From Euonymus europaeus (lineage: Eukaryota > Streptophyta > Magnoliopsida > Celastrales > Celastraceae): a stretch of DNA of 64,000 bases. The notes below the pieces were generated by a model. The model did not search any database. It was not told the DNA's origin and saw only the letters and a list, made by a program, of their open reading frames with translations. The stretch is from assembly GCA_963580455.1 (NCBI GenBank), contig OY756968.1, forward strand, positions 2,331,544-2,395,543, read 5' to 3'. The translations under genes and the position numbers were made by a program. Of this stretch, positions 12,901 to 25,334 are shown piece by piece; positions within the stretch are counted from its first letter, which is position 1; each line of letters begins with the position of its first letter.

Positions 12901-14817
12901 ATGGCAGACTATAAGTCCATCTTGAACAAAAACTTTACTTCTTAACTCCTCTGGAGGATTGGTAGAGATTCCATGCTTACGAGCCAATTTATCATGAAGC
13001 ACCCAAGGAGCACTTCTATATGTGGACTCCCGTACAAAAGATCTCAAAACTTGTCTACTAAATGGCAGCTTCTTGCATACCAGGTCCTCTCTATTCACTA
13101 TTGTATTCTCCACTACTTTCTTATATCTGTCAAGCCAGGCTACCTCATATCGGACATTATCACCACCCTCCTCCACGACCTTTAGTATCTTGCAAAAAAA
13201 CAAACCACTGTCCTTTCTTCCTAGTAGTTCAGCACCAACAAATGGACAGTCTTGCAACTTTGTAGCTATCGTGTCAGCAAGATCTTTCAATGAAAGCATA
13301 CCTACAGAGAAAAAATATCATTGAGAAACACAAGAAAGTCGAACTAAATTCCAGCTACAAGGTAAATGATGCTAAGCAACCAAGCAATAACGCCAGACAC
13401 AACAGGATGCAAACAGAAAAAATGTAGATAGCTTGATATGATTAAAATCCCAAGAGCTTCAAGAGTTTTTTTTTTGGAATAAACATTCAAAACATCAAAT
13501 TATACAATCATGAATCATGTACCGAAATAAATTATCCATACATAGCACCTAAGTTTGACTATTCCATCAAATCATGCAGCAAAGATTAATTTAAAGATTT
13601 AAATGCTCTGGTTTTTTTTTGAAAATCTACATATAGATTTCAGAAATCTGAAAAATGTTAAAAAACCATTGAAATTTACTTTCAAAAATCAATAGATCAA
13701 TTACACAAATATATTTAGGGAAACTTTAAGAATTAAGACTTGAATAATTTAATGCCTATATTCAAGCCTTGACCAAATAGTCATTAACAAATTACAACCT
13801 GCCACTGTTGAAAGGAAAAAAAAAAACTAAAGCCATATTCTACCCCCATATGTTACAATCCTTCAATGCATTCAAAAAATATTGATATAGTGATATGAAA
13901 AATAAATGAAAATTCTTTGTAATATATAGCTGTCACAATATGTAAATAAAAACAATGGCTGCAATAAGAAAATTCAAAATTTCATGGAAATGTGTTTGCT
14001 ATATGAACTTCAATGTACATTATCTGCAAGAATGAATAGCAGAAAAGGAGCATCAGCAGCATAAGTTTGTGATGTGTATTCAACATGCATAAAAGCGCCA
14101 ATACCAGTAGCTTGACATAATATCCAATTATTATAGACCAAGCCTGTCATAATTCCCTAGTTCCTGAAGTATTGAAAAAATGTTTACACTTTCAAACAAG
14201 CATGTCAATCTAACAGATTCGATGAGAAAGTAATTAGCTCTTACTAAATTGAATTATACGTAGGGCAGGGGCCACTAGCTCCATTGGTAACTCTAGCACC
14301 TTTTCAGTAGCACACTTTTCTGACACCAGAGCCTCTTCATATGTCAGGTTTGCTTTTCCTGTGAATTTACAAGACCAAAGTCTTTGCCGATATAGGTTTA
14401 TCCTATTCAAATATGATCTAATCAAAACTAAGGAAAACAATCAACCAATTACAAGGAACCTTTTGTTTCTAAGAAAACAAGTTTTGTCACACACAAATAA
14501 GATATAAAGTTTTAATGAACCAAATCATTAAGATCGGCATCATTCAGAACTAAAAGATCACCATTCAAAAAATCTTCAGTATGGTAAAATAAGTCCATTT
14601 TTCGGAAACCATAAACTTTATTGTCAAACTTTTTCATCTCATGTTGCCTCACGTCCCTCAATGAAACAGAAATAAATGATTTTCATGAGTGTAACTAAGG
14701 ATACGGATAATCCCGAAATATCTCCTTCGTAAACCGAATCTGGTACACAAGCTCATCTGGCTCCAAATCACTGGGCAGTTCCGACAACTCAAAGGGCTTC
14801 CTTTTGAACATAGGCAT
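9922..14817 (-). CDS. DDR4: DDT domain-containing protein DDR4-like (WAC, DDT, WHIM)
   Basis: This family supplies accessory subunits of plant ISWI chromatin remodellers in the nucleus; DDT/WHIM regions bind the ISWI SLIDE domain and linker DNA. Nine exons keep frame: 14705-14817, 14245-14417, 12840-13301, 12258-12604, 11631-12085, 11370-11529, 11070-11231, 10882-10970, 9922-10120, giving 719 residues. The start is MPMFKRKPFELSELP, typical of WAC/DDR4 proteins. WAC-like region about 20-95 (INLYRQRLWSCKFTGKANLT); DDT domain about 290-350 (FGDLLMVWDFCSSFGKLL); WHIM1 about 370-420 followed by a charged coiled coil (ARKKREEKERLKAQ); WSD/WHIM2-like block about 571-624 (KDRNYTRYWWFRRDGRIF); C-terminus with RRSTRVRAPPGENP. 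The exon-8 acceptor (ACAG/CTTG at 10970) has a weak pyrimidine tract and is the least certain junction. The gene name is from memory of the Arabidopsis family. Confidence 0.9.
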
Positions 14818-14844
14818 TTTTTGAGCTCAAGCAAACCTCTATTA

Positions 14845-16080
14845 CTGCAGTAATTACAGCCCACAAAATTGCAGAAAGTAGCTACCTTGGGCATACAAAT
14901 CAAGAACCTGAAAAATCTTTCTGAAGTGTCACAAGTTTGTGAAAGTAAGTTCAAAATGAAAAATATCTGAAACAATTAAATCGATGTGGCAGCACATAGA
15001 CCATAAAGTATGATCATAATCACATAAGTGTGGTAATGCAGAAGCCAAAGTCATCTTCAGATCCAAATAACAAGTGTTAAAACTTAAAATGCAAATCTGC
15101 GTACATGTCACATCCTTCCAAGTCAAACCCATGATAGACTATTGCAGAACCATTCCTCTCTCTCTCTTTTTTTCAAAATCAATTGCAGAACATAAACCCA
15201 ATAGGCAAAGCCCCCAACAAAGACGGACGCAATGTAGAAGATTCAAAAGACACAAGCCCAACAAAAGAACTACCAATAAAATTTAGCTTTTATCCAAAAG
15301 TGAAAACAATGTCTGCAACTCTCTATCAATACAAACAGAAATAGCCCAACAACATCAACCTTCAAAGCAAAAGGATAAGAGAAATTCACTTCCCTTCCTC
15401 GGTCACTCTCCAACCCAACAACATTTTTTGCTTAAAAAAAAGACCCATTATAAATCAATGCAGCAAACCCCTCGTGTAGCTTTCATTAATCTAAATCCAA
15501 AATCCCAAAAACATATGAATACAATGTAGCAGATTCAGAAAACATATGCCAAAAAGGACTGAATCAGTAGACTGAATTCACGGCATTAATCCAAAAATAA
15601 AATCATTGTCTCTGGCAATGCCAGCCGCAACAGCCAAACAACAGAACCCTGCAATTTAAATGAGGGCTTTCCAAAAAAAATTACTTTCCCGTATCAGTTT
15701 TAAATTGTTCACTCTCCAACCAGGCAAGGAAAAATAAATAATTAACCAAAAATAGAATTTCAAGTGAGAACCCAAAAACCAAAACCCTAATTTCCCACAC
15801 CGTCATCCCAATAATTAAATAAATGCACAAAATCGCCAAAAAACGTAAGCATATAGAAAATCGTTCAGATAGCATCGACATGAGTATTGGCTCAATGAAT
15901 CCTCGATCACATCAACCCATAACGGAAGAGATCGACAAAGTGGGAAGGGGAAACACTAAAATCACCGAAAGCAGTGCAAAACTCACGTTCCCGCCAGAAC
16001 CAAAGAAAATGAAATTAAAATATACAAATACCAAAGAAGTAAAGCTAACTAATCAGCATAAAATGAGAGAGATCTCTTAC
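14845..16080 (-). other. 5'-UTR intron of the DDR4-like gene
   Basis: On the minus strand a donor (CACT/GTAAGAGAT at 16081-16080) and an acceptor (TTACTGCAG at 14845) bracket about 1.2 kb between a likely first non-coding exon (about 16081-16250) and the start codon at 14817. Other acceptors in this stretch are possible. A telo-box AAACCCTAA is at 15782-15790. The plus-strand ORF at 15823-16284 overlaps this leader and has no recognisable features. Confidence 0.5.
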
Positions 16081-16289
16081 AGTGAAGGATTCGTCGAACG
16101 TGAGAGACGATGGAAACAGCTCCTTTACGTCTTGAGATTTTCCTCTTTTTTCCCGATTTTTATTCGAAGAGGAGAAGTTCTCACGTTTTCTCTGTCTCAC
16201 TGCCACTTTTCTTTCGTCCCTCACGTAGGAGGCCAAATTTATTCGGAGAGGAGTAATTATTTAATTTTGCACCGCGATCCTTGATAACT

Positions 16290-18985
16290 GCATAATTATA
16301 AGAATGACCATCTTCGTAATGTACGTTTCTAATTGGCCCACGGTATTGGTAGTTTCATTTTATTTTTATTTTTTGTAAGGATTTCATTTTTTTATTCCAC
16401 CTTAACTAATTATATTTCAAAAGAAATGTCTAAAACACTCAAAATATGATCTCATTTGATCCCCATTAACGTCAAATATGAAATGTTAAGAACACCCTAT
16501 AAGTGCATTGATAATCATAAGGTCTGTAACATGATTCATTTTAAAAAATCGATCCCACGGGTCGAATCTTGACAACTATTTGGGTGATAGTATAGTAGTG
16601 AATATTTTTGAAGTCAAATCATATGTATTTGAAATGTTTGAATTTGATTTTCACCAAAAATAATAGTTTTATAAGCATATGTTAGGTTTTGCCTCGACTT
16701 ACTCTTTCATTATGTCAAAAAGTTATGTGCACTCGTACTAGAAGACCTTAATTTAAACTCATGTTAGATGTCAAAGGAGCGCATGGACTCATTACATGCT
16801 ATGTAGGCCAAGCCTACAAACTCCAAACAGATTTGCAGTATTCACCGATTGGAAGATTGAGTCTCCAACACGACATTTAGTCACTCACCCAGTGTGTTGC
16901 GTCAATAGTCAATTTATTCTTCAATCAAGAGGATAAGTTCACAAGAGGACCTTGAGCCACTCACCCACTGGGTGTCTAATAAGTTTATGAGCGGAACCAA
17001 AATTGAATAGGGGATGACATTTTGTGTGGGAGTTTGGGAGCAATGATCCCATAATTTTCTTTCATTATATATATACATATCTCTTTGCACTCGAATTTGA
17101 TTGTCACGAACAAATGAGATCAAATGATGTGTGCAGGAACAAATCTCTTGGAACAAAATCCCAAAAATGAGTGCAATCACAAGAAAGACAATGGCCTCCA
17201 AATGACACAAACACAAGAAACTGAAATATAAAAGGATGATTGATTAAAATACTGACAAACTGAAATTGCATGCTCAATTCAAGTTTTTGATTGATCGGGA
17301 TTTCTAAAATCTAGACTTATATATGTCTACAAAATTGCTCATACGTTGTTTACAATTATCCGCTATTTTGGCGCCAAACCTCCCATGATTGAGCAATTGC
17401 TTGATGTTTATGGGCAATTGACTCCACGTCTCGATCATTTCTCCAAGTCAGCCACTTTTCTTACTTGATTTTGGGGGAATGCGTGATTGATGATTTCCTT
17501 CTTCTTTTGTTCAGGTTTCTCGTTCGTTCAATGTTGAGCTATTGATCGTATCTCTTGTTCAGGCTTACCATTCATTCCGGTATTTGACTTAACATTTTAT
17601 CTTTGACCGTTTTAATCGGTATTATTCTACGTGGCATTTTGTATATTTAAAATTTATATATAACAATATCACTAATTAAAATTATTACAGCAGTAAAAAT
17701 CATACTCACAAATTTGATAAAACGATTTGTTTTTTTTTTCGAGTTTTAATGTTTTGGTAATATTGGATAATAAACTAATTACAAATTCGATCAAATATTT
17801 TTTTTCGCAATGTATGTATCTAGATAATTACTGATTAATCTCTAATTCAATTTTGCAATTGCTACTTTACAATCTTCATGACTAAAAATATGCTCCCTAC
17901 AATTGTACTTGCCATAGGTAAAGTCAATGATAATGTTATTAGTTTATACACAAACGTACATAACAAGATATACAAGGTCGTTCGCATAGCACAAAATCGG
18001 ATGACATCGTGAGGATGAATCCTGGACCTGACTTCCTGCGATCGATGGTTTATGGTTTGATAGATTATATAGGACTTGGGGGGAGGATGACATTTGTCCA
18101 ATATTTTAATTTTTAATATATATTATTTTAACAGTTTTTTTTTGAAGGGGCAGCTACTCCTTGGCTTGTGGTGTTCCGCGCAGGGATGAGAACTATAACA
18201 AAAATCACCTCATTCCCCAGCTAAGGCAAATGCAATCGTAATATATAATGGACGGAAGATAATGTATGAGAATGTGTGTTTTTATTGACGTGATTGTATT
18301 AAGAGATGTGTAGATGCATTTTGTTGACGTGGTTGGGGATGAGAGGGGACTGAAATGATTTCACAATGAAAAATCATTTATTTGATTCTTAACCATTCAT
18401 ACGGACTCTATCCTAGACTATTAATGGTGAAATCATTCCAGACCGTCTCATTCTCATCTCATTGTTGAGTATATTGTTTGACTTTTGAATGATAAAGGCG
18501 ATACTTATATTTAGTGGAAAAATAATGGAAGAATAAAATGTTAGTGACTTGTCTAATGTAGAGAGTAAAAACTGCATCGATAGATGTGTTTTAGTGATAT
18601 AACTGTAATAAAACACTTGTTTTGTTGATATGATTTATATGGATAAGCATGTGAAACAAGATTTTATAAAATAGAGATGAAATTCAAAAATAAATTTAAT
18701 GAGAAAATTTGCATGGGAGTGACGGTTGTAGTTGGTTTAGATGTACAAGTCCACCCACTCACTCAGCGCGTCTATGAAACGTTTGAACGTTAACCAATCA
18801 ACCTTAATTTTAAAAAGTTATTACATATATTATGTTAAAAAAATTTATTACCTATTAAATATTTCGAGAAATTTTGTTTTTCAGAAACTATATAGTTGAA
18901 AAGTCTGACACATAGGAAATATTTCTCACGGACCCTCCCGCCAGTTGGCCGTATTTACGTCTCCGAACTCCGATCTTAACTCCTT
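16290..18985. other. intergenic, AT-rich, no gene seen
   Basis: About 2.7 kb between the divergent DDR4-like and Agenet genes. It contains only short frames without family resemblance, poly-T tracts (for example near 17729 and 18134) and a short TA microsatellite near 17065. The two promoters must lie at its ends. Confidence 0.5.
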
Positions 18986-18993
18986 CACTGTGC

Positions 18994-21721
18994 ATGCTTG
19001 AAGAAACCCCTGAAAACCCTAAATCCGTAAACTGTGAAATCATGCATCACACCTTCGAAATCGGAGACAATGCCGAGATCGCCCGTTCAGACGCCATTGA
19101 TCTCGTCAAAATCACATGGATGTATAAGTCGAAGCTGTGGGTTCACAATCTAACCCAATCAAAAAAAAACCAGGAAGTGCCACTGAATTCGCTGAGGCCC
19201 TTGCCGCCTGACGATGGAGATTGCCGTCTCGATATGGGCGCAGAGGTGGACGTGAAGGATGGACACGGCTGGTTCAGGGGAGTGATCACTGGGGTCCCGG
19301 AGAAGAAAACTTACATGGTATGCTTGAATTCTGGTGAGCAGCAGTATAAGTTTCCCCGCAGCGACATCAGGCTCCACCGTGACTGGATTGACGGAACGTG
19401 GGTTATCCCTCGCACACAAGAGGTAATGTACTATTGTACTTAGTTTCTGTTAGTTTGTACTTGGTTATTCATGATTTTGTTGCTATTTTAGTCTAAAAGT
19501 TATGACAGAAGAGGAGAAACAGAGTATTTTGCTGAATGTGTTTAAAAAAATATTGCATCTTGTTTCAAGTTTTAGGTTCTTTGAGGATGGAGAGTGGTGA
19601 CTAAGTTAATTTTGAAAAATAAATAATACATGAAAATCTGATTAAGATCAGTTCGTGAGCATGTGAATGCTATAATATGCATCACTGATTAACTGGGATT
19701 GGAATGTAAATGGTTTTATCAATATCAGGATATATTTCCTTTGGCAGAAATAGTCATGAACTGAGGAATTTGCTGTGAATTTGCGATCTATTTTGAACCT
19801 CTTAGATTTGATGTTAGGAAGCTTCAAGTTGTTCATGAGATTCTGTAAATCGATGTTGTGCTTTGTTTAGATGAAGTTTTTGACTTCGATAAACCATTTA
19901 TTAGAGTTTTGTTTGCTGTCTAGATTTTGCTTTCTATTGTTAAGCTATTGCGATTTAATTGCTGGATTGGAGCTTCTTCTTATTTGGTAGGATTTTGTTA
20001 TTAGTTTGACCATAAAAAAGTGAAACCAAGTTATAATAGCCTATATATGGAGAATGTTTCAGATATTTATGAATGGAGTAGAAAAGACTATTTCATGGCA
20101 ATCATTAGATTTTTAGTTTCTTATAACAGGGTAATTCTTACTTCATTTTTTTTGCCAATGAATGTCTTTGGCAGTTCTGGAATCAAGCAATCTTGCAGAA
20201 TTTCCTTTTTTTACGAGAATTTTCGAGCCACTTAATATGCTTAGTGTTGGTCTTTGGGAAAGAAAGGTGATCATCTCACCAGAAAGAGCACTTTTTTAAA
20301 ACAGGTTTTTTTTTTTTTTTTGTATCATTCAACAGCAATGGGGATTTACGGCAAGGTGGCAAGGGTCAGTACTCCTTCTGAAAGTCAGTTGATTTTGTGT
20401 TCTCAGTTGATTTATCTTCTCACAGATAATGGGATAACCATTTTTTCAATCAATATTAATTTTATGGCTTCAATTCCAAATTTATATCAATATCTCATAG
20501 ATGCTAAAAATGGTCAAACTAATAGTGAGAAAATTGAGATAACCATTTCTACTGGGTGATGGGAATCAATTGTTTAAATGAGATGTGTGTTTACTGGAGT
20601 GTGAGTTTACCTTCTTAGGCTTGGTGTTCCTTTGCATATTCATGGCGACACAAGCAATTGTGATAATTTTGCATGTATTTCACTTTTAAATCGGGTGCTG
20701 AAATTTTTTGTCAGATTTCAATGCAGTTGTCACTTGTTTCACATTTTTCTAGCTTGAATGCATGGCTCTAATATTGTTCCGGGCAAATCTTTATAATCAG
20801 CAACAGTTTATTATTTCATTCCTTAAAAGAAAATTTATCAAATATTCGTTGGGCAAATTGTCTTACTCAGTCCACATCCAAGGGGATGGCAAATTTCACC
20901 AAAGGGATGCCCGTTGAGGTTAGCATTGATGAGTCTGGATTTAAAGGTTCTTGGTATGCGGGAACTGTCCTTGAGGAATTGGGGGATCGCAAGTTCCTTA
21001 TCAAATATCGAACTCTGAGAAATGATGATAATGCAGATTATTTGATAGAGGAGTTCAACATGTGTCAAATAAGGCCGGTGCCACCAGAAGTTTTGCTAGT
21101 TGATGGTTATAGTCCTTGTGAAGTAGTTGATGCATATGTCAATGAGGGGTGGTGGGAGGGTAAGGTTTTGAAGGTTCTTTATGACTCGAAGTATAGGGTA
21201 TCATTTACCTTAGACGAAGAGTTGGTATGTAAGCACTCTGATTTAAGGCCGCACCAGGATTGGATTGATGGGAAATGGGTTATGTCTTCCAGGTAAATAC
21301 TTCACGAAACTTATCTGAAATATTCTTATGTTAATTTGTTATTTTCCTGTTATAAGGTGTGGATGGTTATGAAAGCATATCCCCGTTTAGTTAATCACAG
21401 AGCTTTCGATTTAATAATTGAACGAAAGGTGACGGTTCGATATCTTTATTCCATTTTTGCTGATTGTCTGGAGAACTTAATCCAAATTTGCCTTGGTACT
21501 TGGTGTCTTTGATTAACACTGATTCAAACTAAGCCATGATATGCAAAGACATGTCAGAGCAATTGTAAATTTCACAAGCTTCTCTTAATGCTTACAACAG
21601 CTCAAAGAATGCTTGCAGCAACAAAAAGAAATTGAAAAGGAAGCAGAGAACTGCGGGGCCATTTGTGAATGAGCATGGTGAGGAAATCCATTGTAAAAGT
21701 GAAACATCGCGGGATAGCTGA
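18994..21721 (+). CDS. Agenet (Tudor-like) repeat protein, 323 aa
   Basis: Three exons, 18994-19422, 20871-21292 and 21601-21721, join in frame to a 323-residue protein. It consists almost only of four Agenet/Tudor-like units in two tandem pairs: about 20-72, 77-143, 150-217 and 220-283. Each pair ends with the same motif (HRDWIDGTWV, then HQDWIDGKWV). Strong features are MGAEVDVKDGHGWFRGVITG and GMPVEVSIDESGFKGSWYAG. The C-terminus is basic (KKKLKRKQR), a likely nuclear signal. Plant Agenet proteins are thought to read modified histones or bind RNA or DNA; the ligand of this one is unknown. A second in-frame ATG at 19042 would remove 16 residues and starts directly before the first unit, so either start is possible. 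It lacks the DUF724 coiled-coil found in many larger Agenet proteins. Confidence 0.88.
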
Positions 21722-22439
21722 TTTGTCAAGGTCAGCTCTGACCTAATCCCCCAACTTTTGCTTTTAACAATTAACTTTTTTACATTGACTTTTATTATTT
21801 GCCCAAACTACCTAGTTATTGTTGCCAACAGTGAAATTCCTTGCCCATGATTGTGTGATCTTGCTCCCTTATTGTCAATGGAGACTTTATGGGAGGATTT
21901 GATGTAGTTCTGTTTGGTTTTTTTGTACAGGCGGCTTTGAGGTACTTACTGCTGTTGGAAGATGGACATTTGCTCAAGCGTGTCTACACTGTTTATAACG
22001 TACGGATATATTTCTTACTTCTGTTATTGTATGCTAACCGATTGGAGTGCATTAGGAAGCTGTTCGTGGGAAGTAGGGTAGCAAGACAATATTTTGGTCA
22101 CTTTGTCAATCATTTTTTTTGCTGATTAAAAGGCTGTAGATTATGTGTATAAAAACCGCTATTTAGGTGTTGGGGACCCTCGTTCCACCTCTCAATAAAA
22201 GGTCAGATTAATTCATTGAACTTCTTGATGTTTTACGGCCGAATGAATTTGAAATCCTTTTGTTTAAATTAGGACTGAGTGTGGCCGTATGTCAATAATA
22301 TTGCATATTCTTTCTCCAACCTTGTATAATTTTGTGTTGTGGTTCATAACACGAGTACTGCATGATTTTGTAAGATTTTTTTTTCCTTTTCCTGGCCGTC
22401 TCTAGCAGCTGCAATGACTCAAAATGCTGAGCCATAATG
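21722..22439 (+). other. 3' flank of the Agenet gene
   Basis: Contains the likely 3' UTR (an AATAAA at about 22194) and AT-rich flank. The 78-codon frame at 21889-22125 looks like chance. Confidence 0.35.
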
Positions 22440-23610
22440 GGGCATTTGGTTCTGAATCAATGTTTTTAAATCTGGATCAGCCAACGAACCGGTGTGATCA
22501 CCAGTTTCCGGTTGGATCAGCGGCACAACATAATTTATTATTAAAATTTTTTTACGATTTTAATTTAACCCATTCATCAGATCATTCATTCAGATCCAGC
22601 ACGACCAGCACCTTTCTTCATTCGGATTATACAAAACAGATTCTCTGTGTGGAACAAATCCAGCATCCTTTAATTTTCTCAGGACCTGCTTGGATTAGAG
22701 TATTGAAAAGTTAAGTAGAGAGGATTAAGTAGAAGTCATTGTATACATTGCTTGATTTTAAGTGAGGAGGGTAGTGTAGAGGATAAATTATCTCCTACTC
22801 TACTCTCATATTAAGTAATAATTGTAACTCAGAGTAAAGCAGGGAATAAGTTATTTTAAATGTTTAAATTATTTAATCTATCTCACTCTACCTCATATCC
22901 AAAGAAAGATAATAATTTATATTTTAATTAACTATTTATATTTTAATTAACTCTAACTCTGTACAATAAATATAGAATTTCATTTAATTATTCTGCTATA
23001 CTTTATCTCACTTAATTATCTCTTACACTATTTCAGTTAATCCTCCTTTTTTTTTTTTATCCAAGCAATCCCTTAGATCTCGCCAAGTGACTCTAAGAGG
23101 GAGCGGAATGTTCGGGAGCTTTCCTCCACTCTCCAGGTCGCACCCTTTGTCTTCTCCTGAAATAATCTATAAAGATCTTGTCATCTCCAGCCAGAGGGAA
23201 GATCTGTAACGACAGAACGGTTGCAGAGACTAGGTCCCGTCACTACAGATTGACGTCAAAGGAGACGCATAGGAGAGTGGAGATGGGGAGAGAAGTGTGG
23301 TGATTGAGTTTGTTCCCTACTTAGGTAAATTTTCCTTACCCAACAGATTCAGAAAGAAAAAATAAACCATGCACTTCAGAGGGAGAGGAGCAGGTGTCAA
23401 GACACAATTGGCGGAGAAATTGAGGTGCTGACGGTTCTGTTTGACGCACGAGAGAGTGGAGGCGCTAGGTTAGAATAAAAGAAGGTTTTTTTTGTTCTCT
23501 TCTAAACCTGAGTCTTTTTTAGTGCCAAACGGACTGGACAGGTCATCGATTTTCGATTTAACCATACAGTTCGGTCCGATCCGATTTTGAAGACATTGTT
23601 CTAAATCGAA
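22440..23610. mobile_element. degenerate TIR transposon, interrupted by a MITE
   Basis: The two ends are imperfect inverted repeats. The left end (about 22452-22520) and the reverse complement of the right end (about 23540-23605) share the pattern GAA-CAATGT-TT-AAA-TC-GGATC, followed by CGAACC-type blocks. GGTTCG/CCGGTT-rich ends joined to an ACATTG motif are seen in many plant non-autonomous elements. The inside has no transposase frame. A separate MITE (22682-23072) lies within it. Boundaries are approximate and I could not define a target-site duplication. Confidence 0.4.
22682..23072. mobile_element. Tourist-like (PIF/Harbinger-type) MITE
   Basis: A 391-bp AT-rich non-coding unit. Its left end reads GGACCTGCTTGGATT, and the reverse complement of its right end reads GGGATTGCTTGGAT. 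Sub-terminal blocks are also inverted copies (GAGGATTAAGTAGA against GAGGATTAACTGAA). The flanking trinucleotides are TCA and TTA, close to the TWA target of PIF/Harbinger elements. It lies inside the older element at 22440-23610. Confidence 0.55.
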
Positions 23611-25330
23611 TGAGCCTGAAACGACCGGACCATTAAATGGGGAAACATTTGGTCAGCCTATGAGGTCGGGCCCATGTGCTTATCACTGCACAAGACTGCG
23701 CGTTTTACGTCCATTTAGTCAGCCCAGATTTAGTCCTTCTGACTTGGACGCAAGCCCATGGGAAGAAGTCAAGGATACTAGGCCAGGCCCGATTGGCTGG
23801 TCAAAGTCAGATCAACACTGACAAATTTCCTTCCACTATAGAATTACCGCGCCACATTGCTTCTATTTATTTTCTACAAGAAGTAGAATGTTTTTTAAGC
23901 GATAGGAGTTACAACACCAAATTCGTAGAACAATATTGATGAACTTCTAGAAAGCCAATGCAGGGTAAGACGAGCCGTTGATGGTGTTAACAACCTCGAT
24001 TGACGAAGCAAGATCATGGTCCACCATAACATACTCGTTTTGTTCGTACATACTTACATGCACCCCACTTATGATCATGGGCATCAAGTAAAGTGCCCCA
24101 TAATTTGTATAAATTAAAGTATTTATTTTCAATTGGATTTGACATATATTGGCATCTCTATGAAAAATAAAAAAAAGAGAGTGTATATTGACATTATGAG
24201 ATCTTCTTCTTTTAATATGAGAAGAAGAGATGAGTCTTACTTATTAAAAGTAGTTTCTTGATTGACTGAAGTTTTATTTTAGAAATGAAACAAATTCTCT
24301 TTGGTATTCGAGTTGGAGGATGATTATTTTCTATTTATGTTTGAACTCTACATTTGGTCGAGATTCGATGTTAGGAAATATCTTTAGATGACACGTGTTG
24401 GTGTCTAATTGGAAGGTATTTTTTAGTATCTTCAATATGTATAAGGGTCTAGAAAGTTAAAAGGATAAGAGAATTAACAATAATGTTTTTAAAAAATCTA
24501 AAAGGAAAACGAATCTTTCTATATCTATGTATCTACGATTCACGCGCGCAGAATTCAAAAGAGAGAATTTACAATTCAATATGATAGAAAAATAAATACC
24601 ATTGAGGTGATAATTATCTAAAAAAATAAAAATTCATGACAATTCATAAAATATAAGTCAAAAAATACTAATAAATATAAAATGTATAATCTAAACTGAA
24701 ATTATATATTTATAAAAAATATAAATGAACATCATGATAAAGAAATTTCATAAATATAATATGAACAACTTATGCACCAACGTAAATTTATATTTAAAAA
24801 TTTAATAAAAAATATAATTTAGGGAAAAAAAATTAAGATACATTAAAAAAAATTGCACTTCAAACTTTCGCCACTAGTTATGAGTATTATAATGGATATA
24901 TTGCCGTTGGGACATCCATGAAATCGTATTTGGCCCCACGCGTCGCGTGAAGGCAAATCTTTGAAGTTTCACACCTTGTGAGGGCGCCCGCGTTATATCT
25001 GCCCCGCAGCACACACTCTCCTATTGGCTATTATTTGTACATCGTTCGGTTTCTCTACTGATTGGTTGATGCCCTCTTGTTTTGGCCGCCGATTCCTCGT
25101 GGCGTTCCGTCGGTCCGTCCCGGGACGGGTATTCCGATGCGCCACTGTTTATAGAATCCCCATATTTATATAGTTTTTTTTCCTTGATTAGTTTAAACTT
25201 ATATTCAATTGAATTTTTTCCCTCACACGATAAATTTAGATTCGTTCAAAGTTCAAACCATTCATTAATCTTATTATTTTCGTTGAACACTTGAAACAAT
25301 CAACACCACACCGATAATTTCTTGATCGTT
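23611..25330. other. intergenic and promoter region of the ORP gene
   Basis: Mostly AT-rich. One minus-strand open frame (23947-24132) ends in SSIEVVNTINGSSYPALAF and reads like an exon, but I cannot place it. From about 24930 the sequence is richer in GC and holds two ATTGG (inverted CCAAT) motifs near 25022 and 25060; this is probably the ORP promoter and leader. Confidence 0.4.
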
Positions 25331-25334
25331 GAAT

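Noticed and set aside
15823..16284. 153-codon plus-strand ORF at the DDR4 leader
   Set aside because: It is antisense to the first non-coding exon and leader intron of the DDR4-like gene, has no domain, and starts in AT-rich sequence.
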